Positions 24,901 through 36,548 of a stretch of 64,000 bases of DNA are shown piece after piece. This stretch comes from Rhododendron vialii (Eukaryota > Streptophyta > Magnoliopsida > Ericales > Ericaceae): NCBI RefSeq assembly GCF_030253575.1, contig NC_080557.1, positions 44,530,501 to 44,594,500 on the forward strand, given 5' to 3'. The notes beneath the pieces are model-generated. The model searched no databases and was not told where the DNA came from. It saw only the letters and a list, made by a program, of their open reading frames with translations. The first letter of the stretch is position 1. The number at the start of each line of letters is the position of its first letter. A program made the position numbers and the translations under genes.

Positions 24901-25882
24901 AAAATAAGGAATTGATCGGCTGATTAATCGCTGGCAGAGCCTAGTCGATTACGTCCGACTAACGATTAATTGCCGATTAATCTCTCGAAGGTGGCTGACT
25001 GCCGACTAGCCATAGGCATTGACCCTCAGTGTGGCATCCATTTGGGGTCTGCCACATATGCTTCATCCTGCCATCTATCAGGGTCTCCCTTAGACCTTCG
25101 GTTTATTTCACACAAGTTACCGAACTAGGTTCCCCACATTACCGATTATTTCCAGTCACAATGCACACAACAAACTAATGGAGTATACGAGCCGAAATTC
25201 AAGGAATCCATAATCTTGATCGGTCACATTATCACTAACTCAATTGAACTAAGTAAACCCACAACCAGAACCACAGGCAAACAACAAATAACCACGAAGC
25301 AATCAATTGAGTTCAGAAAACATAATTGCGCACGCAAACCACCCCCCCACCACACCCCACACCCCCACCCCCCCCCCCCCCCAAAAGGCGAGAGATTGAA
25401 GACAATACCTTGAATGCGATGGTGCTGGCAAGGGCATCAAGGTCTTCAAGCAATTTCCCCATCCTGACCTCATTCCAAGGATCCCTATACTGCTCTCTCA
25501 ATATATAATCAGTTGAGAAATTATACAGGATCGTAGTTCGGCTGTGAAACGGAGTCCTGGTTCGCAACTGGCTCTGTGGAGGGGCATCATCGTTAGGGGA
25601 ATAGAGTCTGTCGAAGATTCTAGACCTGGCTTCCCACAAGGCATACGTCACGGGCGAATGGTACATTCCGGGCCACAGGCTGAGTGGCTTCCGGGCCTCA
25701 TCTTCAGACCGAGGCGAATCCTCGAAAGGGGAAGTGAATGTGGAGCCAACGGGGATGGTAACCGACAGGCCAGAACAGCCATTGAAATCCAAACAGCCAT
25801 TGGAATGCGAACCGCCGTTGGTATATGAACCGCCGTTGGTATACGAACCACCGTTGGAATACGAACCGCCACTGGAAGCCAT
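18964..25882 (-). CDS. Acyl-CoA thioesterase (ACOT9-like, double hotdog), copy 1
   Basis: Predicted hydrolase of acyl-CoA thioesters, in mitochondrion or plastid by family. Exons in transcript order: 25882-25409, 21951-21774, 20574-20105, 19458-19330, 19149-18964. All borders are GT-AG and the frame is open for 478 aa. It is a full-length match to the plant family with 'SLWPGMYHSPVTYALWEARS', 'AVIWVGRSSIEIQLEV', 'ANFIFVARDSKTGKAAPVNR' and the second hotdog helix 'FGGFLMHRAFELAFSTAYAF'. Odd points: Cys replaces Gly in the 'HGRIFGG' motif (codon 20225-20227). 'KKPI' reads 'KKAL'. The C-terminus is replaced by a Lys/Arg-rich tail, and the N-terminus carries a repeated Gly-Ser-Tyr-Thr-Asn-Gly unit. 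Intron 1 is 3.5 kb, swollen by transposons. AATAAA lies about 13 nt after the stop. It may be expressed or drifting. Confidence 0.88.
19733..19760. repeat. Homopolymer C tract in intron 4 of thioesterase copy 1
   Basis: About 18-20 consecutive C on the plus strand preceded by CCTCC units. The length may be unreliable in the assembly. Confidence 0.85.
22495..23090. repeat. Degenerate minisatellite in intron 1 of thioesterase copy 1
   Basis: Roughly 20 imperfect units built on 'aaaatgaccaaaatacccct' with spacing of about 25-35 bp. It is absent from intron 1 of copy 2, so it arrived or expanded after the gene duplication. The preceding 22330-22490 has short inverted motifs ('gtggaaaacattttcca') and is probably part of the same insertion. 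Confidence 0.8.
23238..23417. mobile_element. Stowaway/Mariner-type MITE in intron 1 of thioesterase copy 1
   Basis: 180 bp bounded by 'tactccctctgtcctgattt' and 'aaatcgggactggagggagta', the well-known CTCCCTCCGTCC terminal repeat with TA at both outer ends. It is non-coding and absent from the paralogous intron. Confidence 0.85.
23592..23610. repeat. G tract
   Basis: Fourteen G then CGGGG on the plus strand, inside intron 1 of thioesterase copy 1. Confidence 0.85.
23899..24768. mobile_element. Non-autonomous hAT element with 8-bp target duplication
   Basis: 870 bp starting 'taggggtgtta' and ending 'taacagcccta' (inverted, one mismatch). It is flanked by exact 8-bp repeats 'ttacctac' at 23891-23898 and 24769-24776. 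Sub-terminal 'ttcggttcgg' repeats on the left and complementary 'ccgaaccg' repeats on the right are typical of this group. It has no transposase. It lies in intron 1 of thioesterase copy 1 and is missing from copy 2. Confidence 0.92.
25330..25383. repeat. C-rich tract just inside intron 1 of thioesterase copy 1 (G-run in the transcript)
   Basis: The plus strand has CCACCCC units followed by about 16 consecutive C. In the minus-strand transcript this is a long G tract that begins about 25 nt after the exon-1 splice donor at 25408. The paralogue lacks it. Confidence 0.88.
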
Positions 25883-26296
25883 GGGAATTCCGGGCAGTTT
25901 TTGAAATGGGTTTTCACAGGGAATTCGATGGGTCTTCTCCTTGAGGATTGAAAAGGGTTTTTAATGGGGGGGCGTCTTGCGAGGTGATTCGAGAAGTGGG
26001 TTCGTGATGTCATTGATGGATATTCGTCGGAGCGAATTGGGTTCATGAGGTGGGTTTGAATTGGTAAAGAATCAAACAATGCATAGAAAAATACCATAAA
26101 CAGTTGTAGAGGGGATTGTTTTCTTCTTGGTTTGAACGCAGAGCCTATCAATGGAGGTCAATTGGGGATTTTGTTGCTGTATTCATGGAGTTTCTCACGT
26201 ACCTGCAGGGGGGCGCCGTTGACGGTGGAAAGTCTTGCAGGATTACGCATGCTATCGAGCAGTGTCATTTTAGATTTCGAATCAACATTTTTTTTG

Positions 26297-27091
26297 GGTT
26301 AATTACTTGTTGCCCCCTTTATCTATACACATTTTTCACTTTAACCCTCTGACTATAAAACGCTACGACCTACCCTCTTTATCTTCCAATTCCTAACACA
26401 TAAGGCTGGCCATTAACAAAAGATATGGCAGAGCCACTGCCCTTACATTCATTCATACTTAGGGGTTGTTCGTCTAAATAAGCTACTTGGCTTATTTTTT
26501 TTATTATTATTCAATTTTTTTCACATTTGTTAGTTTTTCATCTATTTTTGGGAATTATTGCTTTGTCATGACGAGAGCAATCTAAAAAGTAAAAAATTAC
26601 GATCGAAACTTAATTTTTTTTGAATAAAGTCAAAAATAAGCCAATTTTTTAGTCTATATTTAAAAAAAATTGGATTTCGATCGTAGTTTTTTACCTTTTA
26701 GTTTCTTCTTGTCATGAAGATGTAATAATCCCAAAAAAATTGACAAAAAATTAACAAATGCGAAAAAAATTTGAATAAGTACAAAAAAATAAGCCAAGTG
26801 ACTTATTCAGCCGAACAAACCCTGAAAACAAAACAGTTAACTAAGTTTGGCATAATCAATTACATCCAGGAGAATTCAGAATTCATCAAAAGATAAGGCC
26901 ACAAGCCTTAGTGAACTACGTCCAACTTGTCAAGTTTCCAGCAAAGTATGGCAGAGCCACTGCCTTTACATTCATCCATACTTAAACAAAATAGTTAACT
27001 AAGTTTGGAATCCCAGACTAACGGCGGCCTTATGTGTTAGGAATTGGAAGATAAACGTGTATAGATAAAGGGGGCAACAAGTAATTAACCC
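26297..27091. mobile_element. MITE with 35-bp terminal inverted repeats, itself carrying a nested MITE
   Basis: The left end 'ggttaattacttgttgcccc' and its continuation to 'tatctatacac' are exactly inverted at 27057-27091. Inside, a segment beginning 'tatggcagagccactgcc' occurs twice in the same direction (about 26426 and 26949). The first copy is interrupted by the nested element at 26461-26822. It lies upstream of thioesterase copy 1. Confidence 0.85.
26461..26822. mobile_element. Nested MITE, hAT-like ends
   Basis: The inverted ends are 'ggggttgttcgtctaaataa' and the complement of 'ttattcagccgaacaaaccc', followed inward by 'gctacttggcttatttttt'. The undisturbed partner sequence at about 26980 ('catacttaaacaaaatag') shows the pre-insertion site. 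Confidence 0.82.
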
Positions 27092-27500
27092 TTTTTTCTG
27101 TTTTTTGTTTTTTTGATCCGCACATTTGTTTTTTGTTTGAACAAGATTTTCGAATCATCTGTGTTGTTGGTAAAAAATACTCCCTATTACTATTTATCTA
27201 AACACGTCATTTGGGTGAGTACTGTTATATGTGTACATATGCAATGTACATATGGGTTTTGTAAGGTCCATTTTGGATCCCATAAAGATGATTCGAACCG
27301 CCTATTATTTTTCAAATGTAATTCTTTATGGAGCCCTGTAAAAAATCAATTTTACCCGATATCGCTAAGGTTTTTTTTATATTTGTAGCAGCAAAACTGA
27401 GCAGTTCAGGAGTTTCGCCCCCCACAAATTCAGAAAAAATTCTTATCAATATTGGATTGAGCTGATTTTTTCAAGGCTCTATAAAAAAATGTTTTAAAAA

Positions 27501-27740
27501 TACTCCATCCGTCCCAATTTTCTTGTCTAAGTTCTATTCTAATTGAATAAAAAAATTAGTTATATCTTTAAATTGGTAATAAATTTTATATCTAATATGG
27601 ATCTTGTTTGATAGATCTCGATTTTTTCTATAATGCAATGTTTTCAAAATCACCTAAAACATTATAAATTACAAGATATAATCATTTGAAAAGTAGCACG
27701 AACTCTCAAAAGGAACAATTAAATTGGGACAAAGATAGTA
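27501..27740. mobile_element. Stowaway-type MITE, copy in one orientation
   Basis: Bounded by 'tactccatccgtcccaattt' and 'aaattgggacaaagatagta', with TA at the edges. Its core ('ttaaattggtaataaatttt') is the complement of the core of the element at 47204-47445, so the two are members of one family in opposite orientation. Confidence 0.8.
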
Positions 27741-30335
27741 ATAAACAGTTTGAATCATTTTTTGAGGAACCCGAGACTGACCCCACAAAACTCATATGTA
27801 CATATAGCTTTATTGTCATTTGGGTTGAGGATCGTGTGTTCGAGCATTGTCATTTCGGATTTCGTGTCGGTTCAAAATAGTACATGTTTATTTAAAACAA
27901 AAAGCACGTCGTATATTTTGACGATCGCGTGTACGCGTAGTGTCATTAAAGATTTCGAATCATTTCGCGTTTACCTCTTAATTTAAATGGGTGTGGTGTT
28001 GCATGCTGACGAACGATGCATGTACACGATCAAATGTACATCGATTCAAACATTTTATCTCGAAAATAATGATAGGACAGCAAAGTTGTTTAAAGAGTCC
28101 TATCGTCACTAAGATGCGCTCTAACGTTGTTTAAATGGGTGTTGCATGCTAACGTTGTTTTCAATACCATCATAATCCCGTGAACTAACGACCACGTATA
28201 GTTGAGCTCATTCTGTTTTTAATTTCCAGGGTTGCGGAGACGGACAGCAAGTAAGACCAAAGTTTTCAGGAAACAATAAAAAAAATTCTTTTGAAATAGC
28301 AAATCTCCAAATATTTGCCGCTAAGATAGGAATTTGGCTGCATGCAAAGGGGCGTTTAGCCAACGGTATCAAAAGTGCACTTTAGGTGCTAGAAGAATGG
28401 TGATCGAGAGGGGCGAATCTACCCTAGCCTTCTCTAACAAAATATTGATTTTCGCTACGGGGAAAAAAAAAAATTTTGAATTTGGCCTACAGAAGACCCC
28501 GAGGAATTTTTCGTATTTTTAAAAGGATGTCTATTTCAATATTGAAATGATAGTACATATAACGTTTTCTAATATGCTACTGTACTAAACAAACCTATGG
28601 GACGGCAAGACCCAGAGTTATAATTTTGAGTGTACTGAGACAAAAAGATAAATAAAAAATTCAATAAAAAAGTGTTTTTTTTTTCCAATATTATATATAT
28701 ACATCAGTGGGGGATTAGCGGGAGAGTTAGTTAATTAATCGCTTCCACCATCGTCCATGCATTTGTAGGACGAGATAATAATGTTCACAAAGTTAAGCTA
28801 TAATTTGATTATCAATATCCATGCATTTGTGGAGATCAATATTTATATACAGAAAACAAAACATTACCGTGAGATCTGATGTAAGATTTATTGGAACATG
28901 ATTCATATTTCTAGCAACAGTACTGTATCAAAGTAAGCTGGTGGACGGTTCTGGAATTGGCTCCATGGGATTAATCGAGGGAGGGCACCTGAGTTATAAA
29001 AATAATAATATTACATCAAAGACTTAAGTCCATAAATAGATAAGATTGGCCGCTTTGTTTTTTTGCCAACATTGTATGCATCGGGGAGTTTGAGGGCAAT
29101 CAATAGGTTAACTACCAAAGCGGATTCGACGTTCTCTTCGTGGACTAGAGCCCTAGACCTCCTCTTTGGAAGCCAAATGGTACTACCAGATGGGTTAAGA
29201 ACCACATCTAGACTGGCCACATTATGCATGCAGATCACTTAGTACATAAATGAATAACGGGACAGAAATCCAAATGTAAAACCAACAGGGGAAAGTCTTC
29301 AATACACACCCCTATAAGGTGTGTACCATATGCACCTATTGTGTGGTTCATATTGTGCCACCTCATAAAAAATTACTTGTAGGACCGGTCATTCATAACA
29401 TTTTATTTCATATCGTAACTTTTATTTTAAAAATTCGTAACTTTTCATCAATATGATTCGTAACTTTTTAGCAATAGATTCGTAACATTTTTGGAATCAT
29501 AACATTTTAGTATGTTTTAATGAGGGTGCATATGATACACGCCCAAAAAGGAGTGTGTATTGTAGCACTTCCCAACCAACAGAAACATTATCAAAAAGAC
29601 AAAACAAATTAGCCAAATTTCCTATGGTTTTATGAAACGGTTAAATACCATCGGGTTTTGAGTACCGTTGAGAGATAGAAGATTTTGAAACCATCATTTT
29701 AGTTTTTAATCAATACAAAGAGTTAAGCAAGTTGATTAATTAAGACTAATAGGAAAGCTCGAGTTTGTCAAGATCCACATCAAGCTGACGAAATAGGATT
29801 TCTCAACAACATTCAAAAGGAATAGAGAATAATTAAGATTGTACTACTAGCTAGCTAGGAACTAATCTAGATATTTATTTTTAAATTGCATCAACCTATC
29901 AACCTAACGTACTTCAAAATAAATATTAGTATCTGAGATCAGCCACCTAATAATAGCTCGAAATGTGAAAGATTGATTGATCGAACATATGTAAAAAGAC
30001 TATTGGGCGAGATAATAAAGACAAATAGGATGACTTAACTCACTACCACATAGCTCAAACCTGAATAAAACTTGTATGGTACTAAAGGTGACTAAAGAAA
30101 AGAGGGACAAATTCGCCGACCAAAGCTAATTAGCAATATTGAAAATAATCATAATATAAAAGTGCCTATTAATGCTTTCGGTTTTCTAGTATCTAACAGT
30201 GCTCTCTGATAGCAACTTTGTCACGACTCAAATCCGGGATTAAAATCTGTGCATGATCGGTAGTATATCTCACTACCAGACTTCCAAAAAACAATGCGGA
30301 AGAAATATCTTAAAAATATCAAAAATTCTAACAAC

Positions 30336-30556
30336 AGAGACGATTTGCAGAGAACCACGCAGAGAAAAACGCGTTTGGCCCAGTTTCGCCCTTACGAATC
30401 CAAAAGTAATACTTACCGATATCCACTGGACCTGATTTTTTACAGGGCTCCATAAAATAATATTCAAAAATTTATGGATATTTTTCTAGATTTTTTCGGG
30501 ACCCGAAATGGGGCTAAACGCGTTTGTCTCTGCGTAGTTCTCTGTAAATTGTCTCT
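30336..30556. mobile_element. MITE, family E copy 1
   Basis: Terminal inverted repeats of about 50 bp: 'agagacgatttgcagagaac' against 'gttctctgtaaattgtctct', continuing with 'cgcgtttggccc'-like sequence. The core has 'gattttttacagggctccat'. It is related to 63263-63496. Confidence 0.78.
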
Positions 30557-31479
30557 ACGAATAGCAGGACCATAAAAATATCCACCAAAGCTTCTATTAG
30601 CGAAATTGAATGACAAATGTCAAATAATCCAAAACACAATTTGTACATCCCACGGATGCCCATGTGAGTAAAATGACAAACAAAAAGTCTTCCCACATAG
30701 ATTTTGTGCACATCGATTGTATACAGATCACAGTGTGGGACTCACTTCAAAATTTACATGTACGATCTGAGCCGTTCATTAAATTTAGAATTCGAAGGCA
30801 CTCTCGAAAAATATCAGCTCAATCCGATACCAATAGGTGTTTGATCAAATTATTTAACTTTTTAGGATCCTGAGATCTAAATGAAAAGATAGATGATTGG
30901 ATCGAGCAAATATTTTAGTGAGACCTATAGGAGTTGATTTTTAGTGGGAGCTCTCGAAAAAATATTTTAACTTTAATGAACGACTCAAATTATTGTTTGG
31001 GGACCTGAGACCGGAGACGGGTCACACCGTGATCTGTGCACAATTGTTGTGCACAAAATCTGTGTGGGTAGCATCTCCGAAAATACGCAAAGGATATTCG
31101 GCTCGAGACTGCAACACTAACTCCTCCTCAATCAAGATTGCCGGAAATGTTAAACCGCATCAGGTGAAAATTTTGAATACCATTTTTATACGTTTGCAAA
31201 TAGCGCGAATGGATTGACCCCAAGGAGTCAATTTAAGAACTACGCTGCTCGTAGTAATGAACGATTTGTATGAATTGATCCCAAACGAGTTGTTAGTGCT
31301 GTGATGTTTTGAACTTGGATACAAGTCATTTTGGCTCATTGCATCATGTTTTTGGACAGACAATTGTTTCAATTGATTTGAGGTATCAGTAAAATGCATA
31401 CAAAAACCACAGAGGCTTCATTGTCATTTCCTAAACATGGAGGAAGTATCCATCATCAAGGAAAACTTCAAGGGGTGTC

Positions 31480-32186
31480 GATGAAATTTGCCCTATGATT
31501 TCTATGGTTCGGCAAAAAGCTTAGGATGGAACAGATTTTTTTTCTATTTTCTATCTGCTTTTAGCCTCTCAATTGTCTTGAAAAAGTTGAGACCTTTAAT
31601 TTATCATTGACATACATACTTGTATCATGAACATAAGATGATAACAATCTATTAAACCCAAAAATCAGTATCCACAAAAATATACAGTATATTTGAAAGG
31701 CTCTCTTCTGCTGATCTGCTCCAGTGAATTGAGAATCTGTAGAAATTTGGGATCCGGGGACGCTGCCAAGCGGGTGCAGGGTGTATCCGAACCGTCCATA
31801 AAGTGTTTTCAGCGGTCTGGATTAGAAAACAAATTCTTCCAGAGAAGAGTTAAACTCTTCCTTGGAAGAGTTTGTTTTAAATCTGGACTATTAATTGCTG
31901 AGATGGATGGTCTGGATGCGCTCGGTAGGTACCAATAATGATCAGAAGACAAGTTTGTTGTATTTTTATAACAATAATGATCCATGGAGAAAACAGGAAG
32001 ATATGCATTATGGGAACACAGCAGTATCATAGATATCCAACTCTTTTTCTCTAGTATCAGATAATTAGCCCAATGATCTCAATGTCTCATTGGTCATTTT
32101 AGGCCAGGGGAACAACATCTAACCACAAAACCCCGTTTAACTTGCCTTCCTGCAGTCTAAGGTCCTGTTTGATCAAAAGGGTTTGC
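31480..32186. other. 3' flank of thioesterase copy 2 with a foldback
   Basis: 31500-31690 aligns with 16990-17560 downstream of copy 1. At 31775-31920 there is a foldback with 'agagttaaactcttccttgg' near its centre and 'aaccgtcc' against 'ggatggt' arms, probably a MITE. No gene is present. Confidence 0.5.
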
Positions 32187-35100
32187 TTATTTCTTCATAT
32201 TTTTGTCTACCTGCAACGACTCCAAATCCATGCGCTCTAGAATCCTTCGTGCTTCCTCCTCTGTTGCTGGAACCACCTTCCGAATCCTAAATCCGTTCTT
32301 CGTTGCCTTTGCCTCTGGGCGGACGGTGAAGGTGAAGTAGAATTTATTAGATACCTGCTCAAAAAGTGCATGCACAAAGACACAGGTTATAAAATAGGCA
32401 ACATCCCATCACAATACGAACGTCACTTGTACATTATTTCGGTAACTAGACGATTCAATGAAAAGTTAAAATGAAATTGTGAAACGGTAGTTTATCCATT
32501 TGCTATTGCTGGAACATACCTCACTAGACCTGAGTTCAGGCCTTGTAACATGAGCAACGACCTCAACATTAATCAGAGGCCGGTCTGTAGTCTCGAATTC
32601 GGTGTACAAGATGCACGATTTGAAACGAAGGAAATCACCAACATCCACCTGTCTCACCAACAATATACGACTTTATATGAATGCAGCAGTTGCTCTTTAA
32701 ATGTAGAGAACGACAGCTAATGCTCATCTAAATTGCGTAAGATTCATGGCACATTTAATGCTTTGATTGCAACACGACAGCCTTGTTCATGACAAGAAAC
32801 ACATATGACCAGCATTCTAATGAGAAGCCCTCTGTCATCCATTTGTCAAATATGCCTAACTTGTAAACTCCTCTCACCCCTCTTCCCTACTAGCAGCCAA
32901 TGTTGGTAAATACCGAAGGATAGGAGGTGGTAACGTCCAGTCGTCGTTTCAAACTTTTACAATTAGCTCGTGAGTCATGACAAAGGAAGGTGGCGATGCC
33001 AAAGAAATGGTTATGACATGCAATTTGCTTTTGGAATTACAAAATTGCGATAATGGCAAACTAAATCCATAGATTAATTACATCTCTTATGACAATTTGC
33101 TTGTGACATGGATATACTTTTTAAAATAGCTTTTGACAACTTCTGAAATTCTTGTCATTTTGAAAAACTGCACCATTTACCTTTTAGAAACTGCATAAAA
33201 AATCAAGGGAGTAGTTAAAAACAAAGGTTGAGAATTCATACTCACAGGTCTTAAGAAATCAACATGATCAACTTCTAGAAAGCATGGCATCATGCCAGCA
33301 AAAGCATAAGCCGTTGAGAAAGCCAATTCAAAAGCTCGGTGCATCAAAAACCCTCCGAAGATGCGACCATGGATGTTTCTCTGTTGTGGCTGGCAAATCA
33401 AAGAGTGCTCAAGACGTGTATCCCTAAGAAGGATGGTGTCTCTATCTGCTAAGGCAGGCATGTCACAGAAAATGCGTCCCTCAGCCAATAAAGCCTCGAG
33501 TCTGTTTACCTCCCCATTCTCAATCTCCTTCCTGTAGTTACCTCTCTTCCCTTTCCTCAGCTCATGTCTTGCTTCAGCTTCTTCGCAAAGCAACTTCTCT
33601 CGTTCAGTTTCTGGAGCGAGTCGGTTCACTGGAGCAGCTTTCCCAGTCTTAGAGTCACGGGCAACGAATATGAAATTGGCCGTGAGAGCTACTGGTTCCG
33701 AAGCATCAGAGCACTCTGCAAAAAAATTAAGGGTAATATAGTACAGCAGTCTTCAATTTAACTCACAAGGTCAACAATAACTCTACAATTGAAGGAAATG
33801 TTTAAAGACATCGAATGCAAATAGAAATGATTGATAAAGGATTGTCCGCACGACATAGTTGCTTGAGGTAGTGTAGTATGTGTTAAAAAAAGAAGAAAAA
33901 TTATGATCGACAAACGTGCAAGAGAATGCAATGAATACCATATATGTACTTAAGGAAAGCCGAAAGAGTTTCTAACCAAAATTAGCTCAAATATGAGTAA
34001 AATTTGGGAACTATCTTCCTGCTAACTTTAAAAATCCGACAGATGTGACATCTGTGGCCTTGACACGTGTCATCTTCAAATGCCATGACTCTAGCTGACG
34101 AAAATAAAGATGGCTGTCTCAAAGCACGCAAGAAAGGATCCATCTATGTGACCCCAATTGGCTGGAACACAAGGCTTGGTTTGGTTGTTTACCTAAACAA
34201 GTATTCCTACATAATCCGTATCTCTCAAAGATCATAATGTGTGAAATAACTGACAACATTCTGCAACTTCAGGTAGAGATCAAGATGGTTCATATGGATT
34301 GAAAATCAAGGTTAAGGTATTTAAAAACCAACAAAATGAGAACTGACAAGTTAAGAGAAGATTTGCATCCAGGGTTTTGGAAGTCTACATAAGCATACAA
34401 ACCAAAATAAACGATGCCACGGGAAAACTATCCGAAGCGTCATACTAACACAACTGAACTGAAGGCAACCAAGAAACTGATCAGCAATAGTTTTGTCTCA
34501 TGATGGACCACATGATCTTATTGTTACAACAAATCAATCCAACAAATTGCCGTAGTTATCTTCTGGCATGGTGAGTTCTTAAGAGATTGTCGATTCCGCG
34601 TTGTCCACATCTCTTAATGGATGTATATCATAAAACATAAGTTGGCAAGGGAGTCAAAAAGTAATGTGACATTTAATTTTCAAAGAAGTGCAACTTCAGC
34701 TATCTTTCTGAAAATGTCGTGACACATTTAAGTTTATGGTTTATCCTTTGTGTCCTGACTGTTGTGTGTGTGTGTGTGTGTATATGGGGGCACGATACAA
34801 ATATATTCTTCATTTGGGTTAAGGATCATAAGACATAAACAAACCTGCCATTGAACTGAAAACTGTCAAGGCATTCTGGACTCTGTGCTGGTATCAACTT
34901 ATAGCAGTTGATCAATATTAGACTATGCATTGAACCTATTCTTTATTTTAAGAAACCGTAAGGGATGTGGAAGCAGGTTAATATAAACCTTTGAAAGGCT
35001 GCTAAATTTTTCCAAAGACAGTTAATTCTAGGTAATATACCATTTGTGGGCTGAGTCACTTCCAGTTGAATCTCAATTGAAGACCGCCCAACCCATATAA

Positions 35101-36542
35101 CTGCACCAACCATTTTCAGATCAACATCAACGCTGATTGGCTTCTTCAGCACCATCTTGTCCACAGCAGCAGTGACCAGCAAGAGTGGCCTTGTCATGCT
35201 ATCTTCATCCGAACAGTGCTACTCCACAAACAAACAGGTAAGTTACCGAAAGGAAGGCAGAATGCAGGTAGCAGCAAATCTAATTCAAACAACTACGAAC
35301 TAAGTTAAAGGTCAAATGATCATAAGAATCTCAGACAGTAGTTCACTTCACCCAAAAAAAATGGATGCTGCCAATCATTTCATGAAGTGAGTTCTTCAAG
35401 TATTCAAAACTGGAATATATCTCTCGATCATTGGTTCCAATTTGTAATTTCCATTTATGGCTTAAAAATTGTTTCACACAGTGTATTACGATTAACAGGT
35501 CAAAAAGGAAGCTTAGGCAATTGTTATTGCACATATATGACTATCAAGTATCAACAGACAGCCAATTGCTCAAAAACCCAAAACAAGACACATTGTCAAT
35601 TTTAACCCAGAATACAGCACATAGTCTGTCATCTGATCACTCGCTAAGATGTCACACAATGTCAAAACAGGTTCCTTGCATTACCCATTTCTTCCAATCA
35701 AAATGCACACAATAGAAAAAGTAACATTGAGCCCAAATGCAAGGACTCTCCTTGACCTTGTAACTCAATTGAACTAAGTAGGGCTGCAAACGAACAAAGC
35801 TGTTCACGAGAACTCAAGCCTTGGCTCGTTACACGCTCAGCTCAGCTCGGCTCGGCTCCACTCAACTTTTTTATTGACGAGTCAAGCTCAAACTCAAGTT
35901 TGAAGCTCATTTAGTGAACAAGCTGAGTAGTCGCTTGGCTCGTTTAGTAACCAAACGAAGCTTGAACAGCTAGACACTAAATGAGTCAAGCTCGAGCTCG
36001 ATTATTGGGGCTCGACTTGAGCTCTAGCTAGACTAGTTTTGAACGAGCCGAGCTTGAACATGTCGAAGTAAACCCACAAGCACAGGCAAACATCAAATAT
36101 CCGTGCAGCAATCAATTGAGTTTCTAAAGGCAACCAAAAATTCCCAAAAACCCGAATAAATTGAGGACCATACCTTGACTGAGATGGTGCCAGCAAGGGC
36201 ATCAAGATCTTCAAGCAATTTCCCAATTCTGACCTCATTCCACGGATCCCTATACTGCTCTCTCAACACATAATCAGTCGAGAAATTATACAGAATCGTA
36301 GTTCTGCTCTGCGACGGAGTCCTCGTCAGCAATTGACTCTGTGGAGGGGCATCCACATTTGGGTCGAGCAGTCTTTCGAAGATTCTAGACCTAGCTTCCC
36401 ACAAAGCATTGGTCACGGGCGAATGGTACATCCCGGGCCACAGGCTCAGTGGCTTCCGGGCCGGATCCTCGGGCCGTGGGGAGTCCTCGAAAGGAGAAGT
36501 GAAAGTGGAAGCAACAGGAATGAAGGAGGAATTGGAATCCAT
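32187..36542 (-). CDS. Acyl-CoA thioesterase (ACOT9-like, double hotdog), copy 2
   Basis: Paralogue of the gene at 18964-25882. Exons in transcript order: 36542-36174, 35218-35041, 33715-33246, 32648-32520, 32354-32187. All are GT-AG, and internal exons 2, 3 and 4 have exactly the same lengths as in copy 1 (178, 470 and 129 nt). The product is 437 aa. It keeps the family residues that copy 1 has lost: 'HGRIFGGFLMHRAFELAFST', 'VLKKPISVDVDLK' and a C-terminus 'ARRILERMDLES'. It is therefore the better candidate for the conserved thioesterase function. The start chosen is the ATG of 'MDSNSSFIPV'. An in-frame upstream ATG at 36599 lies in a tandem repeat and is less likely. Intron 1 is 955 nt and contains one hAT-type insertion. 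Confidence 0.9.
34765..34784. repeat. (GT)n microsatellite
   Basis: A short TG run in intron 2 of thioesterase copy 2. Confidence 0.75.
35781..36062. mobile_element. hAT-type MITE in intron 1 of thioesterase copy 2
   Basis: About 280 bp starting 'gggctgcaaacgaac' with many 'agctcg/gagcct' sub-terminal repeats. The paralogous intron in copy 1 reads 'ttgaactaagtaaaccc' without interruption (about 25245-25262). The site here is 'ttgaactaagta', element, 'tcgaagtaaaccc', so this is an insertion. The putative 8-bp target repeats 'actaagta' and 'tcgaagta' match at 6 of 8 positions. Confidence 0.82.
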
Positions 36543-36548
36543 GGAAAT

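Larger units (their letters stand above)
27092..31480. other. Gene-free spacer between the thioesterase duplicates
   Basis: I recognise no gene. It contains MITEs at 27501-27740 and 30336-30556, and several dispersed fragments with 'gattttttcaaggctctat'-type motifs (27455, 30430, 30940). At 29290-29560 there is a short inverted structure around 'aaggtgtgtaccatatgcac'. The duplicated unit resumes near 31480. Confidence 0.5.

Noticed and set aside
25313-25408. Gly-rich C-terminal extension of thioesterase exon 1
   Set aside because: It is read-through into intron 1 (the G tract); the donor at 25408 and the phase match with exon 2 show it is not coding.
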